Numbered from the stretch's first letter, positions 32,161 to 42,247 are shown. The stretch is 64,000 bases of DNA from Streptomyces yatensis (GCF_018069625.1 NZ_CP072941.1:4464001-4528000); one strand, 5' to 3'. Translations and numbers: made by a program. The notes: a model not told the origin generated them from the letters alone.

Positions 32161-33777
32161 ATGACCGACGTCGCGCAAGAAGCGCATGAGCTCGGCAGCT
32201 CGGCGACGCTGTGGGAACTGCTCGAACGGCGTGCCGCGCTCACTCCCGACGCCCCCGCCCTGCTGCAGGCCGGCGCCACCGCCCGGCATGACCGCCGGCT
32301 GACCTTCGGCGCCCTGCGCACCCGCGCCGAGCGGGCCGCCGCCGGGCTGTACCGGATGGGGATAGGCCCCGGCAGCCGGGTCGCCTGGCAGCTGCCCACC
32401 CGGATCGAGACGGTCGTGCTGACCATGGCGCTCGCCCGCCTCGGCGCCGTGCAGACCCCCCTGATCCCCTACTACCGCGACCGCGAGGTGCGGTTCGCGC
32501 TCCGCGGGTCCGGGGCGCGGTTCCTCGCCGTGCCCGGCCGCTGGCGCGGCTTCGACCACACCGCGATGGCCCGGCGCCTGGCCGCCGAACTGCCCGAACC
32601 GCCGCTGGTCTTCGAGGCGTACGACACCCTGCCGGTGGCCGACCCCCAGGCCCTGCGGCTGCCGCCACCGCCCGCCGACGGGCGGGCCGTCCGCTGGATC
32701 TACTGGACCTCGGGCACCACCTCCGACCCCAAGGGCGTGCTGCACACCGACCGCAGCCTCATCGCCGCCGGTGCCTGCCTCGCCCACGCGCTGCGGCTCG
32801 ACCCCAACGACGTGGGGTCCATGGCCTTCCCCTACGCCCATGTCGCCGGGCCGGACTACACCGTGATGCTGCTGCTCTACGGCTTCCCGGCCGTGCTGCT
32901 CGAGCACTTCTCCCTGCCGGAGTCGCTGCCCGCCTACCGGCGGCACGGGGTGACGGTCGCGGGCGGCAGCACCGCCTTCTACTCGATGTTCCTGGCCGAA
33001 CAGCGCAAGGACCCCTCGCGCAGGCTCATCCCCACCCTGCGGCTCCTCGCGGGCGGCGGCGCGCCCAAACCGCCCGAGCTCTACTACGAGGTCGTACGGG
33101 AGCTGGGCTGCACGCTCACCCACGGCTACGGAATGACCGAAGTCCCCATGATCACCATGGGTGCGCCGGACGACACGGACGAGAACCTCGCCACCACCGA
33201 GGGCCGGCCGCCCCGGGAGATGGAGATCCGGGTGGTGGACGGCCAGGTGGGGCTGCGCGGCGAGGCGGTCTGCGCCGGATATCTGGACGACGCCGAGACC
33301 CGTAAGGCGTTCGACGCCGACGGCTTCTTCCTCACCGGCGACCTCGGCCACCTCACCGAGAGCGGCCATCTGGTGCTGACCGGCCGCGCCAAGGACATCA
33401 TCATCCGCAAGGGCGAGAACATCTCGGCCAAGGAGATCGAGCAGCTGCTGTACCAGCACCCGGACGTGGGCGATGTGGCGGTGATCGGCCTGCCCGACCC
33501 GGCCCGGGGCGAGCTGGTCTGCGCCGTCGTGGAGCAGCCGGCGGGGGCGGAGCCGCTGACGCTCGGCCGGGCGGTGTCCTATCTGCGCGCGGCGGGGCTG
33601 TCGGTGCACAAGCTGCCGGAGCGGCTCGAAGTGGTGGACGCCCTGCCGCGCAATGAGACGCTCCGTAAGGTGCTCAAGTACCGGCTGCGGGAGCGGTTCG
33701 CGGAGCACGGCGGCGCGCAGGCGGCACGGGAAGAAGCCCCCGAGAAGCTCACGCCGGGGGCAACGCCTGAGCCCTAG
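32161..33777 (+). CDS. AMP-dependent acyl-CoA synthetase (FadD-type)
   Basis: A 538-residue adenylate-forming enzyme: P-loop YWTSGTTSDPKGVLHTD, HGYGMTEVPM, FFLTGDLGHL, GRAKDIIIRKGENISAKEIE and the C-terminal catalytic lysine region RNETLRKVLKYRLRER. It activates a carboxylic acid to its CoA ester, the entry step for the flanking acyl-CoA dehydrogenases. The substrate may be a cyclic or side-chain acid. GGGAGG precedes the ATG at 32161. Its stop codon overlaps the convergent pseudokinase stop. Confidence 0.92.
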   Translation: MTDVAQEAHELGSSATLWELLERRAALTPDAPALLQAGATARHDRRLTFGALRTRAERAAAGLYRMGIGPGSRVAWQLPTRIETVVLTMALARLGAVQTPLIPYYRDREVRFALRGSGARFLAVPGRWRGFDHTAMARRLAAELPEPPLVFEAYDTLPVADPQALRLPPPPADGRAVRWIYWTSGTTSDPKGVLHTDRSLIAAGACLAHALRLDPNDVGSMAFPYAHVAGPDYTVMLLLYGFPAVLLEHFSLPESLPAYRRHGVTVAGGSTAFYSMFLAEQRKDPSRRLIPTLRLLAGGGAPKPPELYYEVVRELGCTLTHGYGMTEVPMITMGAPDDTDENLATTEGRPPREMEIRVVDGQVGLRGEAVCAGYLDDAETRKAFDADGFFLTGDLGHLTESGHLVLTGRAKDIIIRKGENISAKEIEQLLYQHPDVGDVAVIGLPDPARGELVCAVVEQPAGAEPLTLGRAVSYLRAAGLSVHKLPERLEVVDALPRNETLRKVLKYRLRERFAEHGGAQAAREEAPEKLTPGATPEP

Positions 33778-36638
33778 CCGTTGGTCGTGCTGTACGTGGC
33801 CGTGGCCTGCTCGAAGTAGCGGTTGACCGCGGTGCGCTCGTCGGACGGGCCGATGACCAGGACCACGTGGTAGCGGCCGTCGATCAGCATCGCGAGGTTG
33901 CGCGCGTACACGTTCCGCCCGCTGCTGTCGCGCCAGGTGAACGAGCCCTCCGCCATCGCCGTCCGGCCGACGTCGATCCGCCGCAGCCCCGAGGACGAGG
34001 CCCAGGAGGAGCCGCGGAAGGCGGCCAGTTCGGCCTCGCGGTCCTGCTGGTACGCCATCGGGTCGCCGCCGAACTCCGACATCTTGTCCCGTCCGGCCAC
34101 GACCACCAGCTCGAAGTCGCCGCCGATGTAGCGGATCTGGCCCCGGCCGTTCTCGCCCCGGCGGGTCCAGTCCTCGTGGACGGCGACCTTGAAGCCCTTG
34201 GGGTCCTTGCGGACCGCGAAGCCCTTGGCCAGTCCGGCCGGGTCGGTGGACTGCGGCTCCTGGTCGCCGGGGTCGGCCGGCTTTCCGGCCTCGCCCTCGT
34301 CACCGCCGCCGTCCGCGGGGTCGTGCGGCGCCGCGCTCGGCGTACCGGACGAACCCGTACGCCCCTGGCCGTCGTCGTCCTTGGCGCGCGGCATGAACAT
34401 CATCGCGTAGACCACCGCCGCCGCCAGCGCCAGGAAGATCAGCAGCAACAGCATCCGCCCCAGCCTGCGCGGCTTGCGCTGGGCGGGCGCCGGGGCCTGC
34501 CGGGTCTCCCGGGTCTCCGTGCTCTCCGGGGAAGGCCGGGGCGGCCGGGGTGCCCGCGTCTCCCGGGGCGCCCGAGCCTCCCGGGCCTCCCGCTTCTCCC
34601 GCTTGGCGCGCCGGTGCCGGGCGTGCCCGGCCGCCGCGTCGGCCGCGGCGGCCGGACGGCGGCCCCGGCCCCTGCGCACCAGCCAGCCCCGCCTACGGAC
34701 GATCGGCAGCCGCCGGGGGTCGGACGCCCCGCCCGCGCCGAGCGAGGGCACCGTGACCGTGCCGCTGCCGACGTCCGGCTCGGGCGCCGACCGGATCAGC
34801 GACCGCAGCCAGCCGCGCAGCTCCTCGAACTCCGGGCGCTCGGTGGGGTCCTGGCGCATCAGCGACTCGACGACGGGCCGCAGTGGACCGCACTCCTCCG
34901 CGTACGCGGGTGCCTCGCCGCAGACCATCTGCACCAGTTCGGCGGCGCTCTCCTCCGGGTACGGGGCATGGCCCTGCACCGCGCGGAACAGCAGCGCGCC
35001 GAGCGCCCACAGATCGGCGGCGGGGCCGACCGGGGGCGCCAGCCGCCAGTTCTCATGGACCGGTCCGGCCTGCTCGGGTGCCCACCGCTCGGTGACGGCG
35101 CCGACCACGACGATACGGGCCTGGCGGGCCCGTTCGGCGGCGAGCGCGGTGGCGGGGCCACCGACCGCGGCTCCGCCGGTGTCCCAGGAGCCGCCGCCTT
35201 CGGAGGCGGCCGGCTGGGCGCTCTCCTCACGGTCCGGCTGGCCGGGCCATCGCGCGCCGCCGGGCTCCGGCTCCGGTTCGGGCGTGGCCGCGGGGGCGGG
35301 CCCGGGGGTGTGCGGGGAGCGGGTGGCCGCCTCGACGTTGGCCCGCGCGGCGGCTCGCGCGCCCGCCGCGTAGGCGGCGATGGCGCTGGCCCGCGCGGCC
35401 CGGGCGGCCGCGCTCGGCGCGTCGGCACCGGCGCCGCCCGGTTCGCCCTCCTTGTTTCCCGGCTGCCCCGCCCGGCGCGGTCCGGGCAGCCCGCCGGCGG
35501 CCCCTTGGTCGCGGTAGGGAGCCATGGGCCCGCCGGTCCCCGGACCGAACGTCACCTGATCCCGGTACACCGGACCGCTGGGGCCGGGCCTCGAACTCGG
35601 CTCCGCCGCCCCGTGGTCGCCGTAAGGCGTCCGTGGCTCGGGCAGGCCCGCCTCCGTGCCGTAAGGCGTCCGTGGCTCGGACAGGCCCGTCTCCGTGCCG
35701 TGGCCGCCGTGCTCCCTGCCCTCGGCGTCGGGCCGCGAGCCCGTCCCCGCCGTTTCATGGCCACCGTAAGGGCCGCCCGGGGGCAGGAATCCTCCGGCGG
35801 CACCCTGGTCGCGGTAGCGCGGGCCGCCCTGCGGCCGCGCCTCGCCGCCCTCTGCCGTCCGGGCGCCGGGGATGGCGGCGCGCCCTTCGTCTCCTCGCCC
35901 GGCCCGGCCCTGGGGCCGGTCCGGCCGATCGCCGGAACCCGCCGGGCCCTGCGGCAGGGCGGCCGGGGCCTCATCCGGCCGGGGCTCCTCGACGGCGGGG
36001 GCCTCGGCCGACGGCGCGGACGCGGGCGCCGGAACGGGGTCGTAGCCGCACAGCGCCTCTTCCGCCGCGCCCGCCGCCAGCCCCATGAGCATCGCGCGGC
36101 CGTCGTCGCACAACAGCACCGTACGGGCGGTGATGTTGCGGTGGACCCAGCCATGGGCGTGCAGGGCGCCCAGCGCCGTAAGGATGTCGTTGGCGACCTC
36201 GGCGGCGCGGTGCGGGGACAGCGTGCCCTCGGCCAGCAGCGCGGCCAGCGGGCGGCCGGAGACCAGTTCGCTGACGATCCACAGGCTTCCGGCCTCCGCG
36301 AAGACATGGAAGACCTGGCCGAGCCGCGGATGGTCGGGGATCTGCGCGGCGGACGTCGCCGCCGCGATGGCGCGCCGGACGGCCGGATCGCCGCCGCCCC
36401 GGGCCGTACGCCCGGCACCGGCGACCGTGCCGTTCCGCCCCGAGGGCCCGCCGCCCCACCGCGCGTCCTCGTCGACGACTTCGGCGTCGACGACCTCCGG
36501 CAGCGGTATCTGCCGCAGATGGACTTCCTGTCCGCTGTAGGTGTCGAAGGCGCGGGTCTCGATGAGTTCGTACTCATCGGCGGGCGGAAGGGGCAGGCGA
36601 TAGCGGTCGGCCAGCACCCGGCCCGCGTACTCCTCCAC
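33774..36638 (-). CDS. Membrane-anchored Ser/Thr pseudokinase
   Basis: A 954-residue protein with a kinase-like fold that has lost its catalytic residues. There is no glycine loop, the VAIK lysine position reads VHLR (Arg42), HRD-LKPxN is HRNITARTV (166-174), and DFG is MGL (185-187). A ~300-residue Pro/Gly/Ala low-complexity block (about 205-510) is inserted before the alphaF part (PAADLWALGALLF). A membrane helix (about 726-748) is followed by a ~200-residue outer domain, probably globular from GFAVRKDPKGFKVAV. It may be a scaffold or ligand sensor for the intact kinase next door. Confidence 0.88.
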   Translation of the reverse strand: MEEYAGRVLADRYRLPLPPADEYELIETRAFDTYSGQEVHLRQIPLPEVVDAEVVDEDARWGGGPSGRNGTVAGAGRTARGGGDPAVRRAIAAATSAAQIPDHPRLGQVFHVFAEAGSLWIVSELVSGRPLAALLAEGTLSPHRAAEVANDILTALGALHAHGWVHRNITARTVLLCDDGRAMLMGLAAGAAEEALCGYDPVPAPASAPSAEAPAVEEPRPDEAPAALPQGPAGSGDRPDRPQGRAGRGDEGRAAIPGARTAEGGEARPQGGPRYRDQGAAGGFLPPGGPYGGHETAGTGSRPDAEGREHGGHGTETGLSEPRTPYGTEAGLPEPRTPYGDHGAAEPSSRPGPSGPVYRDQVTFGPGTGGPMAPYRDQGAAGGLPGPRRAGQPGNKEGEPGGAGADAPSAAARAARASAIAAYAAGARAAARANVEAATRSPHTPGPAPAATPEPEPEPGGARWPGQPDREESAQPAASEGGGSWDTGGAAVGGPATALAAERARQARIVVVGAVTERWAPEQAGPVHENWRLAPPVGPAADLWALGALLFRAVQGHAPYPEESAAELVQMVCGEAPAYAEECGPLRPVVESLMRQDPTERPEFEELRGWLRSLIRSAPEPDVGSGTVTVPSLGAGGASDPRRLPIVRRRGWLVRRGRGRRPAAAADAAAGHARHRRAKREKREAREARAPRETRAPRPPRPSPESTETRETRQAPAPAQRKPRRLGRMLLLLIFLALAAAVVYAMMFMPRAKDDDGQGRTGSSGTPSAAPHDPADGGGDEGEAGKPADPGDQEPQSTDPAGLAKGFAVRKDPKGFKVAVHEDWTRRGENGRGQIRYIGGDFELVVVAGRDKMSEFGGDPMAYQQDREAELAAFRGSSWASSSGLRRIDVGRTAMAEGSFTWRDSSGRNVYARNLAMLIDGRYHVVLVIGPSDERTAVNRYFEQATATYSTTNG

Positions 36639-36795
36639 GACGCCTCCCCAAGCGCGCGATCAACGCCGCCCTCATCAGCGATCAGCGCAGCGTGAAACCG
36701 TCAAATGTGGTCGTTTTTGGCGGGTTCCAGCGGCTGCGCACAGTCTAGGGCCTCTCACGATACGTGCCCGAACGACGCTTCGCCGACAGGAGTGT

Positions 36796-38808
36796 TCAGT
36801 CCGTAATCTTGAAGGTGTTGAAGGCGGTCTGCCGCAGGGTGGCGCACTCCTTGTCGTTCCACTTGCTCGCCTCGCAGGTGATCAGTATGGCGAAGCCATG
36901 GCTGCCGTCCGCCTTGAAGCCGCGGTTGAGCACCCGGACCCGCTTGCCGTCCTGATCGCGCTCGAACTCCCAGTCCGCGACGGTCGGATAGCCGCGCCAG
37001 TCGACCGACTTGATGCCGAGGCCCTTGTAGCCGGCCATGGTGCGCCGGGCGTTGTCCTCGCCCTTGCGCCAGTCCGCCTCCGCGTCCGACTTCGGCGCGT
37101 CGGTGAAGTCGATCTGAATACGCGGAATGCTGGACCCGCCGTAGTACTTACGGCTTCCGGCATAGCTTCCGGAGTGGACCGACCAGCCCTCCGGCATGGC
37201 CATGCTGAACGGGAAGTCGGAGGACTTCACGGTCCGGTAGCCGTCGGGCAGGCCGCCCTTACCGCCGCCGCCCTTGCCCTTACCGCTGTCGTCGCCGCTT
37301 TCGCCGCCGTCCTTGCCCGAGTTGTCGTCCGAGCTCTCGGAGGCGTCCGTGCCCGGCTGCGACCCCGACTTCCCGCCGGAGTCCCCCGCCTTCGGCGACT
37401 CGCCCTCCGACTGGCCCGTCTTGTCGGCGCCCTGCTTGTCCTTGGCACCGCCCGAGGTCCCCGCGGAGGTGGACTTGTCGCCGCCCGAGGCGCCCTTGGC
37501 CTTGTCGCCGCCGTCCCCGCCGTCACTCAGGACGACGGCGAGCACGGTGCCCACGATGGCGAGCACCACGACCACCGCGATGATGATCAGCGTGCGCCTG
37601 GGGACCACATCGGTGATCGAGGCGCGCGGCGGCACGGCGGACCGGGGGCCGGGCGCGCCCTCGGGCGTCGCGGCGGCCGGCTCGGCCTTCGCCGCCGCGC
37701 CGGACTTCGCCGCGCCGGTCTTCGCGGCCCCGGTCTTCGCGGCCCCGGAGGCGCCGGACTTCTCCGCCGACTCCGCCGGCTTCGCCGCGCTCCCGCTGTC
37801 CGCCTTCTTCGTGGCCGCCGCGGCCGCCGCGTTGCGCACGGACTTCAGCGCACCGCGCCTGCGCTCCGAGACGGCCGACTCCTTGGCCTCGGCGGCGGCC
37901 TCGTCCTCCGCCGGGGCGGGCGGCAGGCTCATCGTGCGGGTCGCGTCGGCGGGGACCTTGGTCTCCTCGGGGGCGCTCACCGCGTGCTCCAGCAGCGCCC
38001 GCGCCCCGGCGTCGTCGAGCCGCCGGGCCGGGTCCTTGGTGAGCAGACCGTAGATGACCTCCTCCAGCGGGCCCGCGTTCTTCGGCGGCTCCACCGGCTC
38101 GGTCATCACGGCGGTCAATGTCGCTATGGCCGTGCTCTTGTCGTACGGCGGCACTCCCTCCACCGCCGCGTACAGCAGCCCGCCCAGCGACCACAGGTCG
38201 GCCGGCGGACCCGGCTTCTGGCCGCGGGCCCGCTCCGGTGAGATGTAGGAGGGCGCTCCGACGAGCATGCCGGTCGAGGTCACCGACGGATCGCCCTCGA
38301 CCTGGGCGATGCCGAAGTCGGTGAGGACGACCCGGCCGTCGTCGGAGATCAGCACGTTGGAGGGCTTCACATCGCGGTGCAGGATGCCCGCCTGGTGGGC
38401 GGCGCGCAGCACATCGAGGACGGCGAGCCCGACCTCGGCGGCGCGCCGCGGGGTCAGCGGACCGTCGTCGCGGACAACATCGGCGAGCGAACGCCCCTCG
38501 ATGAGCTCCATGACGATCCACGGGCGGTCGTCCTCGTCGACCACGTCATAGACGGTGACGGCGCCGTTGCTGCGGATCCGGGCGATCGCCTTCGCCTCGC
38601 GCAGCGTACGGGTGATGAGCCGTCTCTTCTCGTCCTCCTCCACGCTGGACGGGAAGCGCAGCTCCTTGACCGCGACCGTACGGCCGAGGGTCTGGTCGCT
38701 CGCACGCCAGACCGTGCCCATGCCGCCCTGACCGAGGATCTCCCCGAGCCGGTACCGCCCGGCGAGGAGGCGCCCAGTCGAACCCTGCGTCTTCTCAGCC
38801 TCCGACAT
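36796..38808 (-). CDS. Membrane-anchored Ser/Thr protein kinase (PASTA-less)
   Basis: A 670-residue active-looking kinase: GQGGMGTVWRA loop, VAVKEL lysine, HRDVKPSNVLI, TDFGIA and SPERARG. The juxtamembrane segment is Ala/Lys-rich with AAKTGAAKTGAAKSG repeats. One membrane helix (about 403-425) leads to an outer Ser/Gly/Asp/Lys linker and a ~150-residue domain (YRTVKSSDFPFSMAMPEGW...) related in layout to that of the adjacent pseudokinase. The start at 38808 follows GAGGGGTCGC; extension to 38937 is not kinase-like. The pair probably works on the same extracellular signal. Confidence 0.93.
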   Translation of the reverse strand: MSEAEKTQGSTGRLLAGRYRLGEILGQGGMGTVWRASDQTLGRTVAVKELRFPSSVEEDEKRRLITRTLREAKAIARIRSNGAVTVYDVVDEDDRPWIVMELIEGRSLADVVRDDGPLTPRRAAEVGLAVLDVLRAAHQAGILHRDVKPSNVLISDDGRVVLTDFGIAQVEGDPSVTSTGMLVGAPSYISPERARGQKPGPPADLWSLGGLLYAAVEGVPPYDKSTAIATLTAVMTEPVEPPKNAGPLEEVIYGLLTKDPARRLDDAGARALLEHAVSAPEETKVPADATRTMSLPPAPAEDEAAAEAKESAVSERRRGALKSVRNAAAAAATKKADSGSAAKPAESAEKSGASGAAKTGAAKTGAAKSGAAAKAEPAAATPEGAPGPRSAVPPRASITDVVPRRTLIIIAVVVVLAIVGTVLAVVLSDGGDGGDKAKGASGGDKSTSAGTSGGAKDKQGADKTGQSEGESPKAGDSGGKSGSQPGTDASESSDDNSGKDGGESGDDSGKGKGGGGKGGLPDGYRTVKSSDFPFSMAMPEGWSVHSGSYAGSRKYYGGSSIPRIQIDFTDAPKSDAEADWRKGEDNARRTMAGYKGLGIKSVDWRGYPTVADWEFERDQDGKRVRVLNRGFKADGSHGFAILITCEASKWNDKECATLRQTAFNTFKITD

Positions 38809-38969
38809 GCGACCCCTCTGCGAATCTACCCACCCTGAACCCACCCTGGGAGAGCGTCCATTGTCTCTCATCCGCGGACCCGGAACCGCCGGGGGTCCGG
38901 GGCGCGGCGTGGCGGCCGCCGCGGTACCTGCGACCATCTGGAGGTACGCAGGGAACGGAGGTCCGTGTC

Positions 38970-40229
38970 ATGCCCATCTCCGCCATACGATGGCACAGGC
39001 GGAGCCGTATGCCGACCGCCGTGGCACTCACGGCCGCCCTCGGACTCGCCCTGTCCGGCTGCGGAACGGCGGCCACCGAGGCGGGCCGGGACGCCGGCCC
39101 GCGGGCGGGTGCGGGCGCGGGCGGCGGTCAGGACGGCGCCCTGCGCGGCGCCGTACGCCGGCTGGCGGCGCAGGGCGACGCGCCGGGGGCGGCGGTCCTC
39201 ATCCGCCGGACGGGCGGGGGCACACGGTTCGTCGCGTCGGGGGTCGCGGACGTCCGCACCGGACGGCGGATCCACCGGAGTGACCACTTCCGGGCGGGCA
39301 GCCTCACCAAGACCGTCGTCGCGGCGATGGCCCTGCGGCTGGCCGCACAGGGGCGGTTCGGCCTGGACGACACGGTGGAGGAGCACCTTCCGGGGCTGGT
39401 GCGCGGCCATGGCAACGACGGCCGGAACATCACGATTCGTCAGCTTCTCAACCAGACCAGCGGGCTGTTCGACTACACCGAGGACCCGGTCCTGGCGCGT
39501 CAGCTCTCCGCCGCGGCCGACCGCATCCGCACCCCCGCCTCCCTGGTGCGCACCGCCCTCACCCACCGCCCGTACTTCGCGCCCGGGGCGGAATGGCACT
39601 ATTCCAACACCAACTACGTCCTGCTGGGCATGGTCGTGCAGCGGGCCACCGGCCGCTCCTACGCGGACCAGGCCCGGCGCGAAGTGCTCGGCCCCCTGCG
39701 CCTGCACGCCACCTCCTTCCCCGGCACCCGCACCACCCTCCCGGCCCCGCACGGCCGCGCGTACACACGCGAAAGCGGGCCCCGGGACAGCGGAACCAGG
39801 GACAGCGGAACCAGGGACAGCGGGGCCCGGGGCGACGGTGCCCGACGCGATGTCACCGACCTCAACCCCTCCTACGCGGGGGCCGCGGGCGAGCTGGTCT
39901 CCACACTCGACGATCTGAGCCATCTCCTCTCCGGACTGCTGCGCGGCACGGTCGTGCCCCGGGCCGAGCTGCGGCAGATGCGGAACACCGCCGCCTCCGC
40001 CGGCCAGTACGGCATGGGCCTCTTCCCGGTGCGGCTGTCGTGCGGGGTGACGCTGTGGGGCCACAACGGCGAGATCACCGGCTCCTACGCGCTGGCCGTG
40101 GCCACCCCCGACGGCCGCCACACCCTCGCCTACCGGCTCAACAGCACGGCCGATCCCGGGCTGGCCGCCGAAACGTCTCTCCTCGAGACCGAGTTCTGCC
40201 CTCGCCGGCAGGACACCGATCGCGGGTAG
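38970..40229 (+). CDS. Serine hydrolase lipoprotein (class C beta-lactamase / DD-peptidase fold)
   Basis: A 419-residue exported protein. The signal peptide ends in LALSGC (lipobox). The catalytic motifs are Ser-x-x-Lys in RAGSLTKTVV, Tyr-x-Asn in WHYSNTNYVLLG, and His-x-Gly in WGHNGEITGS. This is the D-alanyl-D-alanine carboxypeptidase/esterase/beta-lactamase fold, acting outside the membrane. Between strands it carries RDSGT repeats (15-bp DNA unit, about 39780-39840). It is divergent from the kinase gene. The exact substrate cannot be told from sequence. Confidence 0.9.
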   Translation: MPISAIRWHRRSRMPTAVALTAALGLALSGCGTAATEAGRDAGPRAGAGAGGGQDGALRGAVRRLAAQGDAPGAAVLIRRTGGGTRFVASGVADVRTGRRIHRSDHFRAGSLTKTVVAAMALRLAAQGRFGLDDTVEEHLPGLVRGHGNDGRNITIRQLLNQTSGLFDYTEDPVLARQLSAAADRIRTPASLVRTALTHRPYFAPGAEWHYSNTNYVLLGMVVQRATGRSYADQARREVLGPLRLHATSFPGTRTTLPAPHGRAYTRESGPRDSGTRDSGTRDSGARGDGARRDVTDLNPSYAGAAGELVSTLDDLSHLLSGLLRGTVVPRAELRQMRNTAASAGQYGMGLFPVRLSCGVTLWGHNGEITGSYALAVATPDGRHTLAYRLNSTADPGLAAETSLLETEFCPRRQDTDRG

Positions 40230-40242
40230 AACACCGGCCCGG

Positions 40243-40297
40243 GGTAAAACGCCGATCGCCGGAAAAACACCAGCCCCGGTAAAACGCCGATCGCCGG
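40243..40297. repeat. 35-bp tandem repeat after stop codon
   Basis: Two exact copies of GGTAAAACGCCGATCGCCGG at 40243 and 40278, with a further partial copy each side, between convergent genes. Confidence 0.8.
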
Positions 40298-40334
40298 TAA
40301 GACGCCCATCTCCCACAGCGGGATCACGCACCTC

Positions 40335-42041
40335 CTACAGCGGGATGATGTCCGGCGCGCCCAGCCTCGCCGCGTCCGCCGTCAGATCGTCCGGCTGACG
40401 CTGGGACTCGCGCTCGGCCTCCACCCGCTTCTCGTAGTGCTGGACCTCCCGGTCGGTCTGGTCCTCGCCCCAGCCCAGGACGGGTGCCATCAGCTCGGCC
40501 GCCTCGCGGGCGCAGCGCGTACCGCGGTCGAAGGTCTCGATAGAGATGCGGGTGCGGCGGGTGAGGACGTCGTCCAGATGGCGGGCCCCTTCGTGCGAGA
40601 CGGCGTAGACGACCTCGGCGCGCAGATAGTCCTCCGCCCCGGCGAGCGGCTTCCCCAGCGACGGGTCGGCCGCGATCAGGTCCAGCACCTCCTGAGCCGC
40701 CGAGCCGTAGCGGTTGAGCAGATGCTCGATCCGCGCCGCATGCAGCCCGACCTGCCGGCCGATCCGCTCCCGGGCGTTCCACAGCGCCTTGTAGCCGACG
40801 GCGCCGACCAGCGGGATCTCCTCGGTGACGCAGGGTCCGACCCGGCGGTCGAGGCCGTGCACCGCCTCGTCCACGGCGTCCTTGGCCATCACCCGGTACG
40901 TGGTGTATTTGCCGCCCGCGACCACCACCAGGCCCGGCACCGGATGGGCCACCGTGTGCTCGCGCGAGAGCTTGCTGGTGGCGTCCGACTCCCCGGCCAG
41001 CAGCGGGCGCAGCCCGGCGTAGACGCCCTCCACGTCGTCGCGGGTCAGCGGCACCGCGAGGACCTCGTTGACATGCTCCAGCAGATAGTCGATATCGGCG
41101 CTGGAGGCGGCCGGATGGGCCTTGTCCAGGTCCCAGTCGGTGTCCGTGGTGCCGAGGATCCAGTGCCTGCCCCAGGGGATCACGAACAGCACGCTCTTCT
41201 CGGTGCGCAGGATCAGCCCGGTCGTGGAGTGGATGCGGTCCTTGGGGACGACCAGGTGGATGCCCTTGGAGGCCCGGACGTGGAACTGCCCGCGCTCCCC
41301 GATCAGCGCCTGTGTCTCATCCGTCCACACCCCGGTGGCGTTGACCACCTGCCGGGCGCGGACCTCGAACTCGCCCCCCTGCTCCAGGTCGTGCACCCGG
41401 GCGCCGACCACGCGCTCGCCCTCCCGCAGGAAGCCGACCACCCGCGCGCGGTTGGCCACCTGCGCGCCGTATTTCGCCGCCGTGCGCACGAGCGTGGCGA
41501 CATAGCGCGCGTCGTCCATCTGGGCGTCGTAGTACTGCAGCGCCCCGACCAGCGCGTCCTTCTTGAGGCAGGGGGCGACCTGCAGCGCCCGCCGGCGGGA
41601 CAGATGGCGGTGGGCGGGCAGTCCGCGGCCGTGCCCGGAGGAGATCGACATCGCGTCGTAGAGCGCGACGCCCGATCCCGCGTAGAGCCGCTCCCAGACC
41701 CGGTGCTGCAGCGGATACAGGAACGGCACCGGTTTGACCAGGTGCGGTGCGATCCGCTCCAGCAGCAGGCCGCGCTCCTTCAGTGCCTCGCGCACCAGTG
41801 CGAAGTCGAGCATCTCCAGATAGCGCAGTCCGCCGTGGATCAGCTTGCTGGACCGGCTGGAGGTCCCGGAGGCCCAGTCCCGCGCCTCGACCAGAGCGGT
41901 CTCCAGGCCGCGCGTGGCGGCGTCCAGCGCGGTGCCCGCGCCGACCACTCCGCCGCCCACGACCAGCACATCGAGCTCACGGTCCGCCATCCGGGCCAGC
42001 GCCTCGCCGCGCTCGGCCGGTCCCAGTGCCGGTGTCTTCAC
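40335..42041 (-). CDS. glpD: Glycerol-3-phosphate dehydrogenase (FAD, aerobic)
   Basis: A 568-residue GlpD. It shows the FAD motif VVGGGVVGAGTALDAATRG, GTSSRSSKLIHGGLRYLE, the central substrate domain with RASKGIHLVVPK and WGRHWILGTTDTDWD, AGGKYTTYRVMAKDAV and the C-terminal GlpD cap. It oxidises sn-glycerol-3-phosphate to dihydroxyacetone phosphate at the membrane, feeding electrons to quinone. The GTG at 42041 has GGGAGG just upstream. No glpF or glpK is adjacent. Confidence 0.96.
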   Translation of the reverse strand: MKTPALGPAERGEALARMADRELDVLVVGGGVVGAGTALDAATRGLETALVEARDWASGTSSRSSKLIHGGLRYLEMLDFALVREALKERGLLLERIAPHLVKPVPFLYPLQHRVWERLYAGSGVALYDAMSISSGHGRGLPAHRHLSRRRALQVAPCLKKDALVGALQYYDAQMDDARYVATLVRTAAKYGAQVANRARVVGFLREGERVVGARVHDLEQGGEFEVRARQVVNATGVWTDETQALIGERGQFHVRASKGIHLVVPKDRIHSTTGLILRTEKSVLFVIPWGRHWILGTTDTDWDLDKAHPAASSADIDYLLEHVNEVLAVPLTRDDVEGVYAGLRPLLAGESDATSKLSREHTVAHPVPGLVVVAGGKYTTYRVMAKDAVDEAVHGLDRRVGPCVTEEIPLVGAVGYKALWNARERIGRQVGLHAARIEHLLNRYGSAAQEVLDLIAADPSLGKPLAGAEDYLRAEVVYAVSHEGARHLDDVLTRRTRISIETFDRGTRCAREAAELMAPVLGWGEDQTDREVQHYEKRVEAERESQRQPDDLTADAARLGAPDIIPL

Positions 42042-42247
42042 CGCTGCCTCCCGTTGCGATCGACGTCACGCCGCCCTGCCGATTTTCCTGGCTTTCGCTC
42101 CTCCGTGCCATGCCGCTGCCGCGTCCACCGCCACGACACCGCGCCAACACCTCCCATCAATACTGAATACGAGTCATATTTCCGCTTAGTCTGTCTGTGG
42201 GGGGTTTGCGCCATCCGACATCGTCCCGGGAAGGACGACACGACGTC

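Noticed and set aside
1..33777. Classical cholesterol catabolic cluster
   Set aside because: No ring-degradation genes (kstD, hsaA/C/D), mce4 or KstR-type sites are seen; only the side-chain-type part is supported, so the substrate is left open.
33867..36695. Long open frame of ~940 codons on the plus strand
   Set aside because: Antisense shadow of the pseudokinase gene, Arg/Pro/Ala composition, no motifs.
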